35,050 bases of DNA from a bacterium (GCA_023139105.1 JAGLOF010000072.1:1-35050), one strand, 5' to 3'. Positions 7,673 to 16,750 are shown, counted from the first letter of the stretch. A program made the numbers and translations. The notes: generated by a model from the sequence alone, not told the origin.

Positions 7673-8005
7673 CTAACCTGCACATTTTACACATCTGTCA
7701 CTCTCAGGCAGCCAGATCAATCGTTCCACTGGTATTGACTGTTTACACACAACGCACAAACCAAAATCAGCCTTTTCAATATTGATAGCCATATTCTCCA
7801 ACTGACGGAGCTTTAATTTTGATTGATTCAGCCGGGCCTCATTAACACTGCGGCTGTTAATGGCTTCCATACGCGTAATACGGCCAATTGCATTATCCGG
7901 TGAAATTGGTGCTGTCAATTTCTCAAGTTGTACAATATCTTTCTTTATTTCATCTATACCGGAAATAATTTTCAGTTTGATTTCAGCTTTTTCTTCAGAT
8001 GTCAT
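7673..8005 (-). CDS. TraR/DksA-type zinc-finger protein
   Basis: 110 aa. An N-terminal coiled-coil helical segment (about 1-80, SEEKAEIKLKIISGIDEI...LKLRQLE) is followed by a C4 zinc finger: CVVC (about 87-90) and CVKC (about 105-108). This is the DksA/TraR layout, in which the coiled coil enters the RNA polymerase secondary channel. It is shorter than E. coli DksA (151 aa) and lacks an obvious DxxDxA tip, so it may not act as a ppGpp cofactor. First gene of the run that continues with MmcQ/YjbR and the helicase; the stop lies 4 nt before the next start. Confidence 0.82.
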   Translation of the reverse strand: MTSEEKAEIKLKIISGIDEIKKDIVQLEKLTAPISPDNAIGRITRMEAINSRSVNEARLNQSKLKLRQLENMAINIEKADFGLCVVCKQSIPVERLIWLPESDRCVKCAG

Positions 8006-8019
8006 AAGGCCTCACATGT

Positions 8020-8080
8020 GCAAAATACAAATAACAAAATACAAATAACAAATAACAAATAACAAAATACAAATTATAAA
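8020..8080. repeat. Low-complexity ACAAATA/ACAAAAT tandem run
   Basis: About 60 bases are made of irregular 7-8 bp units (acaaata, acaaaat, aataaca). Unit length is too short for CRISPR, and no promoter features were recognised. Confidence 0.6.
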
Positions 8081-8179
8081 TATGTTAAACCAAGTAGCCC
8101 ACGGGGTGTTAGCGATGCTCTTCCGCTAATTCCCCGGGGGTGTAAGCCTTAAATCTCCTCAACCCCCGGGCCGGTAAAA

Positions 8180-8242
8180 ATACCCCGGTGATGTCGTAAA
8201 AAGAACGACAACAGCGGGGTTTACCATTTATCAACTGTCTCC
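8180..8242. repeat. MITE-like repeat, copy 2
   Basis: This is 63 bp, same length and orientation as 276-338, sharing the uninterrupted GGTGATGTCGTAAAAAGAAC plus GACAACA hairpin core and the outer TTTACC..TCAAC..TCTCC end. More degenerate GC-rich sequence related to the rest of copy 1 extends left to about 8100. Its right edge overlaps the last codons and stop of the HEPN gene. Confidence 0.7.
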
Positions 8243-8677
8243 CGGGGAGGGGTATAATCTATTCATTTTATTATAGATCTCTGCTTTGAACATCAAATTG
8301 ATTTTTCCAATTTGCAGAACTAATGGTTCCATTTTTTCTGGATATAAATCTAATGCATAAGCATGACTGAAAAAATGTCTAAAAGCTAGGTATTCACCCA
8401 GCAGAACGATTGTTTCCCTGGATAATATCCGATTCTGCTCAGAGATAGTTAATAAATCTCTATGCCATGAGCTACCGATTGGGAGAGAAATATTTTCATG
8501 TTTTATTATCTGTTTTAATATATTTTCAATCCCATTATAAAAACTATGTATTAATGCTGCTACCCCGGCAAGTTCTAATAACGACAAATATGGCAACTTG
8601 TTAAATGATGGCAATTCAATTAGTATATTATCAATATTTTCAAATTCAGCTTCAATTTTATCAATTAATTTAACCAT
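8231..8677 (-). CDS. HEPN-domain toxin (HepT-like)
   Basis: 148 aa, predominantly helical. The motif R100-HFFS-H105-A-Y107 is the RX4HXY signature of HepT-type HEPN ribonucleases; the Tyr is the residue AMPylated by the MNT partner in the Shewanella SO_3166/3165 system. The gene overlaps the MNT gene by 8 bp (ATG within ...TTTATGGTTAA), which couples translation. The last residues (PSPGDS) and the stop codon fall in the edge of MITE copy 2, so the natural C-terminus may have been replaced by the insertion. The motif is intact, so the protein is probably still functional; the domain itself ends well before. Confidence 0.75.
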   Translation of the reverse strand: MVKLIDKIEAEFENIDNILIELPSFNKLPYLSLLELAGVAALIHSFYNGIENILKQIIKHENISLPIGSSWHRDLLTISEQNRILSRETIVLLGEYLAFRHFFSHAYALDLYPEKMEPLVLQIGKINLMFKAEIYNKMNRLYPSPGDS

Positions 8678-8939
8678 AAATCAATTGTCCTTCTGAGACA
8701 ATAATATTATTAAAACTATTTTTTTTTGTTATATCAATTATATCAACAGGTTTTGAAAGTTCAAAAATCAATTCACTATAAAATTTAAAAAATTGGTGAT
8801 TTGACACACCTTCAACACCCAAATCAATATCATTACTGCTTATACTTGGTTCACAACTTGATCCGAACAATATAATTCTAGTAGCTTTATATTTTTTTGC
8901 AATCTCTTGTATTGTAAATTTATCCTGGTCTGATAACAT
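8670..8939 (-). CDS. MNT nucleotidyltransferase antitoxin
   Basis: 89 aa, minimal nucleotidyltransferase of the polymerase-β superfamily. G26-S27 and D37-I-D39 form the catalytic GS...DxD motif, and D66 or D69 in PVDIIDI supplies the third acidic residue. The spacing is GS-X9-DxD, one residue shorter than the GSX10DxD usually given for MntA antitoxins. CGGAGG lies 5 nt before ATG. It is encoded directly before the HEPN gene, the usual antitoxin-first order, and 20 nt after the oligoendopeptidase gene. It would neutralise HEPN by AMPylating it. Confidence 0.8.
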   Translation of the reverse strand: MLSDQDKFTIQEIAKKYKATRIILFGSSCEPSISSNDIDLGVEGVSNHQFFKFYSELIFELSKPVDIIDITKKNSFNNIIVSEGQLIYG

Positions 8940-8959
8940 CTTTTCCTCCGGAAAACAGC

Positions 8960-10819
8960 CTATCGACTCTTCTTATCAAGTATTTTCTCTATCTCAGCCA
9001 TAACATCATTCATTCGCTGTATTGTACTGTTTAAAGGTCCAGATGTTGTCATATCTACACCGGCAGCCTTCAGGACATCAATAGGGTAATCCGAACCACC
9101 TGCCGAGAGAAAGGTCAGCATGTTTTCAACTGCACCTTTTGAGCCTTTTAATACACGATCAGCCAGGGCAATTGAAGCTGTAAATGACGTAGCATATTGA
9201 TACACATAGAAATTGTAATAAAAATGCGGTATATAGCTCCACTCCACCTTTACATAATCATCAATAATACATACACCTTCATTATGTCCGTAGTACTTCT
9301 CCAGTATACCGCCGTATATTTCAGTGAGTTTCTCACCAGTCAGTGGGATGCCCTTCTCACAGCTCTCATGAATGGCCAGTTCATACTCAGCAAACTGAGT
9401 CTGCCTGAACACCGTACCTTTTATGCCGTCCAGATACTCCATAAGCAAGGAGAGACGGACATCATCATCATCAATTTTCTTCAACATATAATCAGTAAGC
9501 AGTGCTTCATTGAAAGTGGAAGCCACCTCAGCTACAAAGATAGAATAGTCTGCCAGTGGCAATGGTTGATGCTTGTTGGAGAAATATGTATGCATGGAGT
9601 GGCCGAGTTCATGGGCCAATGTAGATACATCATTATACTTACCATTGTAATTCAGCAGCATAAAAGGATGAATATCATAACCACCGTCATTTGAGTAGGC
9701 ACCGCTGCGCTTACCTGGTGTGGGATAGACATCTATCCAACGCTCTATGCGTGATCTCTGCAATACATCCATATACTCTTTACCCATAGGTGCCATACAC
9801 TCGATGACCATGTCCCAGGCTTGATCAATATTATATTCAAGGTCAACGCCCTGCACAACCGGCGCATATAGATCATAGTAGTGGAGAGTATCAACTCCCA
9901 ACATACGTTTACGAATGTGCAGATAGCGGTGAAAAGAATCAAGATTCTCATTTACACCGTCAATCAATGCACGATATACATCTACGGGTATGGCATTGGC
10001 ATCCAGTGCAGATTCAAGGGCACTTCCATAATGCCGGGAGCGTGCATAGAATATGTCACTCTTTATCTGTGTATCAAGTTGTACACCCAACGTACCCTTG
10101 AATGCCGCCATATTTTCCCAAAAAGTTTTAAATACAATTTTCCTGTCTTCCCGTGAAGCCACTGCTCTGAAACGGCCGAAACCGGCCTGATCAAGCTTGA
10201 CCCGTTTGCCGTCTGAGAGTGTGGCATCGGGATAGGGCAGTTCAGCATTAGAAAAGATTGAATATATATTATAAGGCCCCTGTGTTACCATGCCGGCATT
10301 TGCAAGAATTCGTTCCTCAGCTTCTGAAAGCATATGCGCTTTACGACGCTGCAGATCAAACAGGTAATGTTTATAGACATTCAGGCGTGTCTCTTCGGAA
10401 ATGAATTTCTCAATTAAAGCAATATCCATTGCCACCAGTTCCGGCTCGATAAACGATGCCTTGGCAGCGTAATCAGTGCCAATCTGACTCATCTCCTGCT
10501 TCATACCCTGATAGAGAGCCACGCGAGTATCCATATCAGAGCGCATTGAAGCATAGCTATAAAGCTTACTAAAATCTAATCCGAGTACGCTCTGCTCTTC
10601 CAGGCATTCAAACAGAATGAGAGCCGATGAAGCCAATCTTCCTTTATATGTCAATACATGATTAAGGCGGCTGACCAGATCGGTCTTTGCTGCTTCCCAT
10701 GCTTTATCTGATTTAAAGATATCAGAAAGGTTCCACTGGTGCTGCATGGATATTGTGTCCCGGTCAATTGTCTGGGTCTGTACATCCGGGGCAAAAAAAG
10801 AAAGGTTGAAACTCAACAT
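8960..10819 (-). CDS. pepF: Oligoendopeptidase F (M3 family)
   Basis: 619 aa zinc metallopeptidase cleaving oligopeptides. The M3 motif HELGHSMH has H403, E404 and H407, with E431 about 24 residues on (VAEVASTFNEAL) as the third ligand. The N-terminal helical part (QWNLSDIFKSD...) matches PepF. ATG 10819 is preferred over TTG 10825 because AGGTGG is 7 nt upstream. The first 25 residues (MLSFNLSFFAPDVQTQTIDRD) are not part of the usual PepF domain and look like a weak or decayed signal peptide, so location is uncertain; most relatives are cytoplasmic. The end of the gene is 20 nt from the MNT gene, and read-through into the toxin-antitoxin pair is likely. Confidence 0.92.
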   Translation of the reverse strand: MLSFNLSFFAPDVQTQTIDRDTISMQHQWNLSDIFKSDKAWEAAKTDLVSRLNHVLTYKGRLASSALILFECLEEQSVLGLDFSKLYSYASMRSDMDTRVALYQGMKQEMSQIGTDYAAKASFIEPELVAMDIALIEKFISEETRLNVYKHYLFDLQRRKAHMLSEAEERILANAGMVTQGPYNIYSIFSNAELPYPDATLSDGKRVKLDQAGFGRFRAVASREDRKIVFKTFWENMAAFKGTLGVQLDTQIKSDIFYARSRHYGSALESALDANAIPVDVYRALIDGVNENLDSFHRYLHIRKRMLGVDTLHYYDLYAPVVQGVDLEYNIDQAWDMVIECMAPMGKEYMDVLQRSRIERWIDVYPTPGKRSGAYSNDGGYDIHPFMLLNYNGKYNDVSTLAHELGHSMHTYFSNKHQPLPLADYSIFVAEVASTFNEALLTDYMLKKIDDDDVRLSLLMEYLDGIKGTVFRQTQFAEYELAIHESCEKGIPLTGEKLTEIYGGILEKYYGHNEGVCIIDDYVKVEWSYIPHFYYNFYVYQYATSFTASIALADRVLKGSKGAVENMLTFLSAGGSDYPIDVLKAAGVDMTTSGPLNSTIQRMNDVMAEIEKILDKKSR

Positions 10820-11008
10820 AATCAATCCACCTGTTTATATTTTCATCATGGCTCCCTGTAATCATCTCAAACATCACTGAAGGTCATTAATATATAATTC
10901 AGTTAGTAGTTGTAATCAGATGAATATGCGGAATAGCTCTCAAACTACATTTCGCAATTAAACTTCTTTAATTTAAATATTTCAACGACAGATAGCAATA
11001 AATTCATT

Positions 11009-11656
11009 TCACGAAGACGAATTGGCTATCTCATCGAGTTCACGTCTTATTTGGCGATATTCATTGATGAGGAACTGAATATTTTCTATGACCGGATCTC
11101 CCAGATTACCATGATTCAGATCAAGGTGCTCAGGTTCACGCTGCCCTGCAATCCTGGCAGGTACTCCAACCACAGTCTTCTCTGCAGGCACATTGGAAAT
11201 CACTACTGATCCGGCACCGATACGGGCACCGCTGCCAATATTTATATTGCCAAGTAGTATAGCACCTGCCCCGATAACCACATGACATCCGATACTGGGA
11301 TGGCGTTTTCCTTTTTCCAATGTAGTGCCACCCAGTACGACCCCTTGATAGATCAATACATCATCGGCGATCTCTGTAGTTTCACCAATGACTACACCGC
11401 ATCCATGATCAATAAAGAAACGTCTGCCGATAGAGGCACCCGGATGAATCTCAATATGAGTAAAGAAACGTGAGATATTAGATAACATCCGTGCCAGAAA
11501 ACAACAACGTATGCGATACAGCCCATGAGCCACTCTGTGCCACCATATGGCATGCAGCCCGGGATAGCATGTCATTACTTCCAATATCGATCTGGCTGCA
11601 GGATCATTATGAAAAACTGTCTGTACATCTTCACGCATTAATTGAAAAAGACTCAT
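11009..11656 (-). CDS. cysE: Serine O-acetyltransferase
   Basis: 215 aa. It makes O-acetylserine from serine and acetyl-CoA, the step before cysteine synthase. A short N-terminal helical part is followed by the left-handed β-helix hexapeptide region ([48 protein letters not shown]). Catalytic Asp-His is seen in FIDHG, and the second His in KRHPSIG. The length suits the short EpsC-like form. The start ATG forms an ATGA overlap with the cysK stop, so the pair is translationally coupled; an upstream in-frame ATG at 11671 would extend 15 nt into cysK and is less likely. Confidence 0.92.
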   Translation of the reverse strand: MSLFQLMREDVQTVFHNDPAARSILEVMTCYPGLHAIWWHRVAHGLYRIRCCFLARMLSNISRFFTHIEIHPGASIGRRFFIDHGCGVVIGETTEIADDVLIYQGVVLGGTTLEKGKRHPSIGCHVVIGAGAILLGNINIGSGARIGAGSVVISNVPAEKTVVGVPARIAGQREPEHLDLNHGNLGDPVIENIQFLINEYRQIRRELDEIANSSS

Positions 11657-12573
11657 TCTGATACATCCCATAAATTTGTAGATAAATATCTGTCACCGCC
11701 GTCCGGCAGCATTACAACAATTTTTTTCTCCTGGTTCTGCATGTGCCTACCTGCTTGCAGCGCAGCATATAATGCTGCACCTGATGAGATACCGCAAAAC
11801 AGTCCCTCTTTAGCGGCCAAATCCCGGGTAATGATCTTTGCCTGTATGTCATCTACAGGAATTATCTCATCGATTATCGACATATCCAATACCTTTGGTA
11901 TGAATCCTGCTCCAATACCCTGAATAGCATGCGGCCCCGGCAGCTTGCCGGACAGCACTGCCGATGTTGATGGTTCAACACCAATAACATATACTGAAGG
12001 ATTGTATTTTTTTAAGGCTCTGCCCACACCGGTTATTGTACCACCGGTCCCTATGCCTGCCACAAAAACTTCTACCTGACCGTCTGTATCATTTAGTATC
12101 TCCACAGCAGTTGTACATTCATGAAAAGCAGCATTGGCAGGATTTGCAAACTGGTCGGCCATCCAGACATTCGGTAGATCAGCACAGAGTTCACGGACGC
12201 GTGCGGCTGCACCGGCCATTCCCTCCGATGCCGGAGTCAGCACCAGCTCTGCACCCATGGCAGCAAGAAGAACACGCCGCTCTCCGGACATATTTTCAGG
12301 CATTGTTAGAATCAGTCTGTATCCGCGTGCTGCACATATCATAGCCAGACCTATTCCGGTATTACCGCTGGTTGCTTCAATAACAACTGTGCCTGAATGC
12401 AGCACTCCCCTGCTTTCAGCATCCTGGATAAGGCCCAAAGCCAGCCGTGCCTTCACTGACCCGGATGGATTCATTGCCTCAAATTTGCCTAAAATTCTGC
12501 AACCGGCTTTGCCACTGAAATACTTTAGTTCAATAAGAGGCGTATTGCCAATTGCATCATCTATTCGGTGCAT
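11653..12573 (-). CDS. cysK: Cysteine synthase (O-acetylserine sulfhydrylase)
   Basis: 306 aa PLP enzyme forming cysteine from O-acetylserine and sulfide. The PLP lysine is K41 in [11 protein letters not shown]; the substrate loop is [12 protein letters not shown]; the phosphate-binding GTGGTITG loop and the C-terminal GISSGAAL and [10 protein letters not shown] match the family. Length is typical. The gene precedes cysE by a 4-nt overlap, giving a two-gene cysteine operon. No S-box, T-box or other riboswitch was recognised in the 126 nt upstream; only a CTCCACGG...CACGGAG repeat fragment is there. The ribosome-binding site is weak. Confidence 0.93.
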   Translation of the reverse strand: MHRIDDAIGNTPLIELKYFSGKAGCRILGKFEAMNPSGSVKARLALGLIQDAESRGVLHSGTVVIEATSGNTGIGLAMICAARGYRLILTMPENMSGERRVLLAAMGAELVLTPASEGMAGAAARVRELCADLPNVWMADQFANPANAAFHECTTAVEILNDTDGQVEVFVAGIGTGGTITGVGRALKKYNPSVYVIGVEPSTSAVLSGKLPGPHAIQGIGAGFIPKVLDMSIIDEIIPVDDIQAKIITRDLAAKEGLFCGISSGAALYAALQAGRHMQNQEKKIVVMLPDGGDRYLSTNLWDVSE

Positions 12574-12630
12574 ACACTAACAAGCCTTTATCTAATATCT
12601 GATAAATTCAAAGAGTGAACCAGCAGATCT

Positions 12631-12653
12631 CCACGGATTAACACGGAGATTTT
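12631..12653. repeat. CCACGG...CACGGAG repeat fragment
   Basis: ATCTCCACGGATTAACACGG then AGAT can form a short imperfect hairpin and belongs to the same family as 1552-1656. It lies between the histidine kinase stop and the cysK start and could act as a weak terminator in either direction, but no T tract follows on the minus strand. Confidence 0.4.
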
Positions 12654-12699
12654 ATGGAGTGCCAAAAAAGGAGCCAGAACAAAATTTGCCTGGAAATTA

Positions 12700-13737
12700 T
12701 CAACAGGCCGGAATGGAGATCTTGAATTCAGTGCCGGCTTTTCTCAATACTTCGATTCTACCTTTTAATTGATCTTCAACAAGCAGGCTGATCAAATACA
12801 TGCCAAATGAATTGTTGTTATGTATATCAAGATCTGATGGAATCCCAATACCATTGTCCTTAAAAGAAAGCTCAAGACAGTCATCCTGTCTTTGTTGGAG
12901 ATTGATTTCAACTTTTCCTGGCAGATACTGTTCTTCAGGAAAGGCATATTTAAAAACATTGGAGATCAGCTCATTGAGAATCAAACCCAAGGGCATGGCA
13001 TAATCCATGCTAAGTTTAACACCATTGGTATTAATAGTAATATCAATTATTTCCTGGTTTAAATTGTAGGCCCTGTAAAGATGACTTACAAGGTGGTCGA
13101 TATATCTGTCCAGAGGAATTTCAGCAAAACTTTCCGCCTGATAGAGTTCCTGATGAATAAAGGCCATAGAACGAATACGATTCTGTGTCTCCTCAAATGC
13201 ATCTTTCAATGTCGGATCAGCAAGCTGATAGATCTGAAGATTAATCAGGCTGGAGATGACCTGCAGATTATTCTTTACGCGGTGATGTATTTCTCTTAAC
13301 AGAACATTCTTTTCTTTCAACTCAGAGGCTATTTTACGTTCAGCTTCTTTCTGCAATGAAATATCCGTAGTAATATGAATTATATTTGAAAACTCGGATG
13401 AATCATCAAAAACAGGTGTACAAGACACCATATACCATCCACCTAAACCCTGTACCTCCATCTCTCCATAATTAAACTCACCGGAGTCATTCACTGCCAG
13501 CATCGGACAATTACACGGAGGTTCATTAGTTCCATGAAACACTTCATAACATTTTTTTCCCAGTAAGCTATCTTCATCAACTCCTGTAGCCGCTATAGTA
13601 GCCTTATTTGCTTTTAAAATACAATGATCAGGATCCAGGATTAGTGTCGGATGACCGATGGCTTCAAAAACATTGACCCAGTCCATTGAGAGATTGGAAC
13701 GGGAAGCGGATTGAGAGTGATCGATGTGTTTCTGCAT
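12700..13737 (-). CDS. Cytoplasmic PAS-HisKA_2 sensor histidine kinase
   Basis: 345 aa, no membrane segment or signal peptide. A PAS domain (about 20-130) is followed by a HisKA_2 dimerisation domain with EIHHRVKNNLQVISSLINLQ (phosphoacceptor His near 151-152) and a HATPase domain with NELISNVFKYAFP (N box), DNGIGIP (G1) and a GMYLISLLVEDQ region. The PAS contains CYEVFHGTNEPPCNCP, a Cys/His-rich pattern seen in some anaerobe PAS domains and compatible with metal or redox sensing. The start at 13737 has AGAGGT 4 nt before it. No response regulator is encoded nearby; the gene is divergent from the exported QueG-like protein. Confidence 0.88.
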   Translation of the reverse strand: MQKHIDHSQSASRSNLSMDWVNVFEAIGHPTLILDPDHCILKANKATIAATGVDEDSLLGKKCYEVFHGTNEPPCNCPMLAVNDSGEFNYGEMEVQGLGGWYMVSCTPVFDDSSEFSNIIHITTDISLQKEAERKIASELKEKNVLLREIHHRVKNNLQVISSLINLQIYQLADPTLKDAFEETQNRIRSMAFIHQELYQAESFAEIPLDRYIDHLVSHLYRAYNLNQEIIDITINTNGVKLSMDYAMPLGLILNELISNVFKYAFPEEQYLPGKVEINLQQRQDDCLELSFKDNGIGIPSDLDIHNNNSFGMYLISLLVEDQLKGRIEVLRKAGTEFKISIPAC

Positions 13738-14030
13738 AGTTACCTCTATCACAATAATAATAGGGAGGGATGATAGTAGTCGCCTGACTGGAAATTGGAA
13801 ATCTGCAGAATATGTCAGAACATAAATTTCATTAATTCCAATACCAGGAATACACCTGCACTAATATAGTGATAGATCCGTAGATGGTCAAGTAGCATTT
13901 TTCAGACGAAAACGGTTCAATACATGAATCGGGACGACATTGTACAAACTCCAGCCTAAATTATTCGTGTAACATGAAGAGACACTAGGTTAATTCAGAA
14001 CCACATTCATAAACTTTGGAGAGACTGATA
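13738..14030. other. Divergent intergenic region
   Basis: This 293-nt stretch between the kinase and the QueG-like gene must hold both promoters. A short palindrome CACTA-ATA-TAGTG is at 13859-13871, and an ATTCC...GGAAT inverted repeat lies near 13838-13856. No strong -35/-10 pair was settled on. Confidence 0.4.
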
Positions 14031-15050
14031 ATGCAAATAAATAATTCAGCAGATGAATCACGACGCGGCTTTTTGAAAAAGCTTGCCTCAGCCGGTGCGC
14101 TGACAATGTTGCAACTAAGCCCATTGGCCCTGACATCCTGCAGTTCAAAATATAGTGGTAAAATAGGAAGTACTGCCTATGCCTATCGTAGCTTTTCTGT
14201 TACACATCTCCCTGAAATGTATGCTGACATAAAAAAACTGAAAGCCGATGGCAAAATAAGTGACCAGGCTACATTCCGCAGCTATATTGATAATCGCGAC
14301 TTTAAAGTACCCGAGGATTTTCCCGAAGCAACGTCGGTGATCATGATTGCAACCTTTACACCTCTTCAATTTGCGACTTTTAACCACAATGGAATAGCTC
14401 ATGAATTTTTTCTGCCTCCCGGATACTTTAATTATCCTCCTGAAGAAAAATTATTACAGGAAGTAATACATAATGAAATTATCGGAGAATCCGGGCACAA
14501 GCTGGCATACGCAGGATCAATACTGCTCAAGACAGCTGCGGCCAGGAGCGGACTCTCGGAATACGGCAGGAACAACATTGCCTATGTTAAAGGCATGGGC
14601 AGCTATTTATCACTCTCCGGTTACTTCACAGATGCAGTACTTGAAGACAATTGGCAGGAAGCTAAAATGCTGAAAGCATGTGAAAATTGTGATATATGCA
14701 TCAATGAATGCCCCAACGAGTGCATCAGTAAAGAAAAATTTGTCATTGATGTAGGAAGATGTACCACACTCTATAATGAAGTAGATGGCACTTTCCCGGA
14801 ATTCATTAAAAAAGATGCACACAATGCCATAATGGGCTGTATGCACTGTCAGCTTTCATGTCCGGAAAATCAAAAAGTATTTGAAAAATCCGAGTATTTA
14901 GAACCGATAACCGAGCAAGAAACCCGGCATATTCTGGATAATACTGTTACCAAGGAGATAGCAAAAGACATAGGCGCAAAACTAAAAGGATTTGGCGGTG
15001 TACCAGGGTACTATCCCACAGTTACACGTAATTTAAAGGCTTTACTGTAA
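14031..15050 (+). CDS. Exported Tat lipoprotein, QueG-like double [4Fe-4S] protein
   Basis: 339 aa. The N-terminus has a twin-arginine motif SRRGFLK (10-16), a hydrophobic stretch and a lipobox LTSC (C37), so it should be exported folded and lipid-anchored. The body resembles epoxyqueuosine reductase QueG: SGLSEYGRNNIAYVKGMGSY...SGYFTD parallels the QueG GxxGKNxxLL...GSxxxLxxxxTD region, and there are two ferredoxin-like clusters, CENCDICINECPNEC and CMHCQLSCP. QueG and reductive dehalogenases share this fold and use cobalamin, but this protein is shorter than dehalogenases and cannot act on tRNA outside the cytoplasm. The start at 14031 follows TTTGGAGAG; its substrate is unknown. Confidence 0.75.
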   Translation: MQINNSADESRRGFLKKLASAGALTMLQLSPLALTSCSSKYSGKIGSTAYAYRSFSVTHLPEMYADIKKLKADGKISDQATFRSYIDNRDFKVPEDFPEATSVIMIATFTPLQFATFNHNGIAHEFFLPPGYFNYPPEEKLLQEVIHNEIIGESGHKLAYAGSILLKTAAARSGLSEYGRNNIAYVKGMGSYLSLSGYFTDAVLEDNWQEAKMLKACENCDICINECPNECISKEKFVIDVGRCTTLYNEVDGTFPEFIKKDAHNAIMGCMHCQLSCPENQKVFEKSEYLEPITEQETRHILDNTVTKEIAKDIGAKLKGFGGVPGYYPTVTRNLKALL

Positions 15051-15128
15051 AAATGCTCTGCCTGAATGTCCATGTCAAGCATCCAAACGAGTAATTTGCC
15101 GGCATCAATGTACCGTATATATTTCACG

Positions 15129-15162
15129 AAAGGGGAACGAAGTCCAGCTGTTCCCCTTTTTT
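15129..15162 (+). terminator. Rho-independent terminator
   Basis: AAAGGGGAAC and GTTCCCCTTT form a perfect 10-bp stem with an 11-nt loop, followed by TTT. It lies 78 nt after the QueG-like gene. Flanking A and T runs make it plausible in both directions, so it could also terminate the converging DUF3472 gene. Confidence 0.85.
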
Positions 15163-15223
15163 AAACATCCATGTCAAGCAGATCAACGTTCTGAATTAAA
15201 ACTGAGAACAGTAATCGACAACC

Positions 15224-16567
15224 TTATTCACCGGGCAGTGCAGAGAAATCAATGATCGGTGCTGCACCTGAGGCATCCCTGTTAAAAAATGAGTCTATTA
15301 ATGATCTCTCACTGAAAAATCCGCAGTTCTGTAGGAAGAACATTCCATTCTCAACACCACCGGAATAATCAAGCCTTGCTTGTGTTCTGGCTGTGGCATC
15401 AGCAGTAAACCTGGCCCTGGTCAGTTCATGCCATTGACCTTCAGCATTTGCCATCCATTGCCGTGAATAAAGACCTTTCCGTTGAGTGTCACCGGTTTCA
15501 GTTATAAAATTTTCAAGAAATGAGTGTAGGCGTTTTAAATATGTAACGGTCTTGGGCCGCCTGAAACTGGCAATAAGCTCCCATTCTCCAATCTCAGGAG
15601 CGAAAAAATAAGCTGTATAATCCGTTGAATTATTCTCAGCAGGTTCTCCCTTAAGAAGGAATCGATATGTAGTGCCTGCTTTCCAAAAATATTTTCGATA
15701 ACTCTGTCCACCCGATCCCTCATTTCCGAACTCACCCGTATGTACACCCTCACCTTTTTTCAATAAAATAATTTTATAATCATCCGGAATTTCACCGGGA
15801 TTGTCAGTTTGGTACGGGCTCCACACTGAGAATAAAATCCTGCGTTCTACAGAGCTGTTGACCTGTATCCCAAAGTATCCCTCGGCAAATCCATTTGCCA
15901 TGAAGTAAGACCCAAGAATATCATTGCCCTCCGGAATAGTAAGTTCATTATAAAACCAACGAGCTTCTCCGGCATCTTCAGGTTGTTCATAACTTAAATG
16001 AACAGAAGGGCCACGCCTGCCCCAATAAAAATCATCTTTAACAAAATAAGCCGTTCCCGTATCAGCCACTCCTCCAATCAGAATATCGCTGATTTCTGCA
16101 AACGTTGTAGATGACTTTTCAACTCCCTGAATTTCAAGATATTGATAGCCTGATTCTTTAATTGTAAATGGGCCAACAGAAATATTATCAAAATACATGT
16201 TTATAAGAGCGATTTCCTTTGTCTCATCTCCCAGAGTAATTTTTATTTTTGATTGCCCGGAGGCTACTTTTACTCGCAGCCCGAAATCAAATTTTCCAGT
16301 CTGTTCCAGATAAAAAAATGTACGAATCCGGCTATCGGGATTTGACCAGTTAGTAATACCGGATTCGGTTATCATCTTTCCGGTTTCAGTGACACTCTCA
16401 ATCACCCAACTGTTTCCCGCTGTAGGTACTGTAATATCCCATTGGATAACATCTATATTTTCTTTGCCTTTTAAAACGCTGCCATCTTTAGAGCAACCCA
16501 ACAAAAACAACATAAATACTATAAAACTGTTGACCATTCTAATAAAATATTTTTTATGTGTGTTCAT
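15224..16567 (-). CDS. DUF3472 lipoprotein (with DUF5077-like N-terminal domain)
   Basis: 447 aa. The start at 16567 (GGGAG upstream) gives a lipoprotein signal ending in FLLGC (Cys near residue 24); in-frame codons further upstream would bury it. Residues ~45-175 form a β-rich jelly-roll like DUF5077. Residues ~190-447 match DUF3472: RRGPSVHLSYE, ARWFYNELTIPEG, SYFMANGFAEGYFGIQVNS, ILFSVWSPYQT, LKKGEGVHTGEFGNEGSGGQ, WKAGTTYRFLLKG, and NGMFFLQNCGFF near the end. These proteins are surface-exposed in saccharolytic bacteria and may bind or cleave glycans, but no enzyme activity is assigned. It converges on the terminator at 15129-15162. Confidence 0.8.
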   Translation of the reverse strand: MNTHKKYFIRMVNSFIVFMLFLLGCSKDGSVLKGKENIDVIQWDITVPTAGNSWVIESVTETGKMITESGITNWSNPDSRIRTFFYLEQTGKFDFGLRVKVASGQSKIKITLGDETKEIALINMYFDNISVGPFTIKESGYQYLEIQGVEKSSTTFAEISDILIGGVADTGTAYFVKDDFYWGRRGPSVHLSYEQPEDAGEARWFYNELTIPEGNDILGSYFMANGFAEGYFGIQVNSSVERRILFSVWSPYQTDNPGEIPDDYKIILLKKGEGVHTGEFGNEGSGGQSYRKYFWKAGTTYRFLLKGEPAENNSTDYTAYFFAPEIGEWELIASFRRPKTVTYLKRLHSFLENFITETGDTQRKGLYSRQWMANAEGQWHELTRARFTADATARTQARLDYSGGVENGMFFLQNCGFFSERSLIDSFFNRDASGAAPIIDFSALPGE

Positions 16568-16750
16568 TGTGCGTTCTCCCAAGACAGCGTCATTCATTGA
16601 ATTAATATTTTTATATTCTGCAAGATATAAAAAAAACATGCTGGCATCAATAAGTTTTTTAAAAATATTGTTTAATACATGGTTTTAAAAAATAAAAAAT
16701 ATAAATGTGAGATGGACTCAAGTGCAGCTCCCAACGTGGAGGTTTTAAAA

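Noticed and set aside
8020..8080. Possible CRISPR-like array
   Set aside because: Units are 7-8 bp, irregular and without spacers; it is a low-complexity run.
9197..9694. Long plus-strand frame opposite the oligoendopeptidase
   Set aside because: It is fully contained in a clearly real gene on the other strand and has no family features.
12574..12699. Riboswitch or T-box before cysK
   Set aside because: The leader is short and contains only a repeat fragment; no conserved riboswitch elements were recognised.
14031..15050. Reductive dehalogenase
   Set aside because: Too short, no RdhB partner, and sequence pattern is closer to QueG; kept as QueG-like exported protein.
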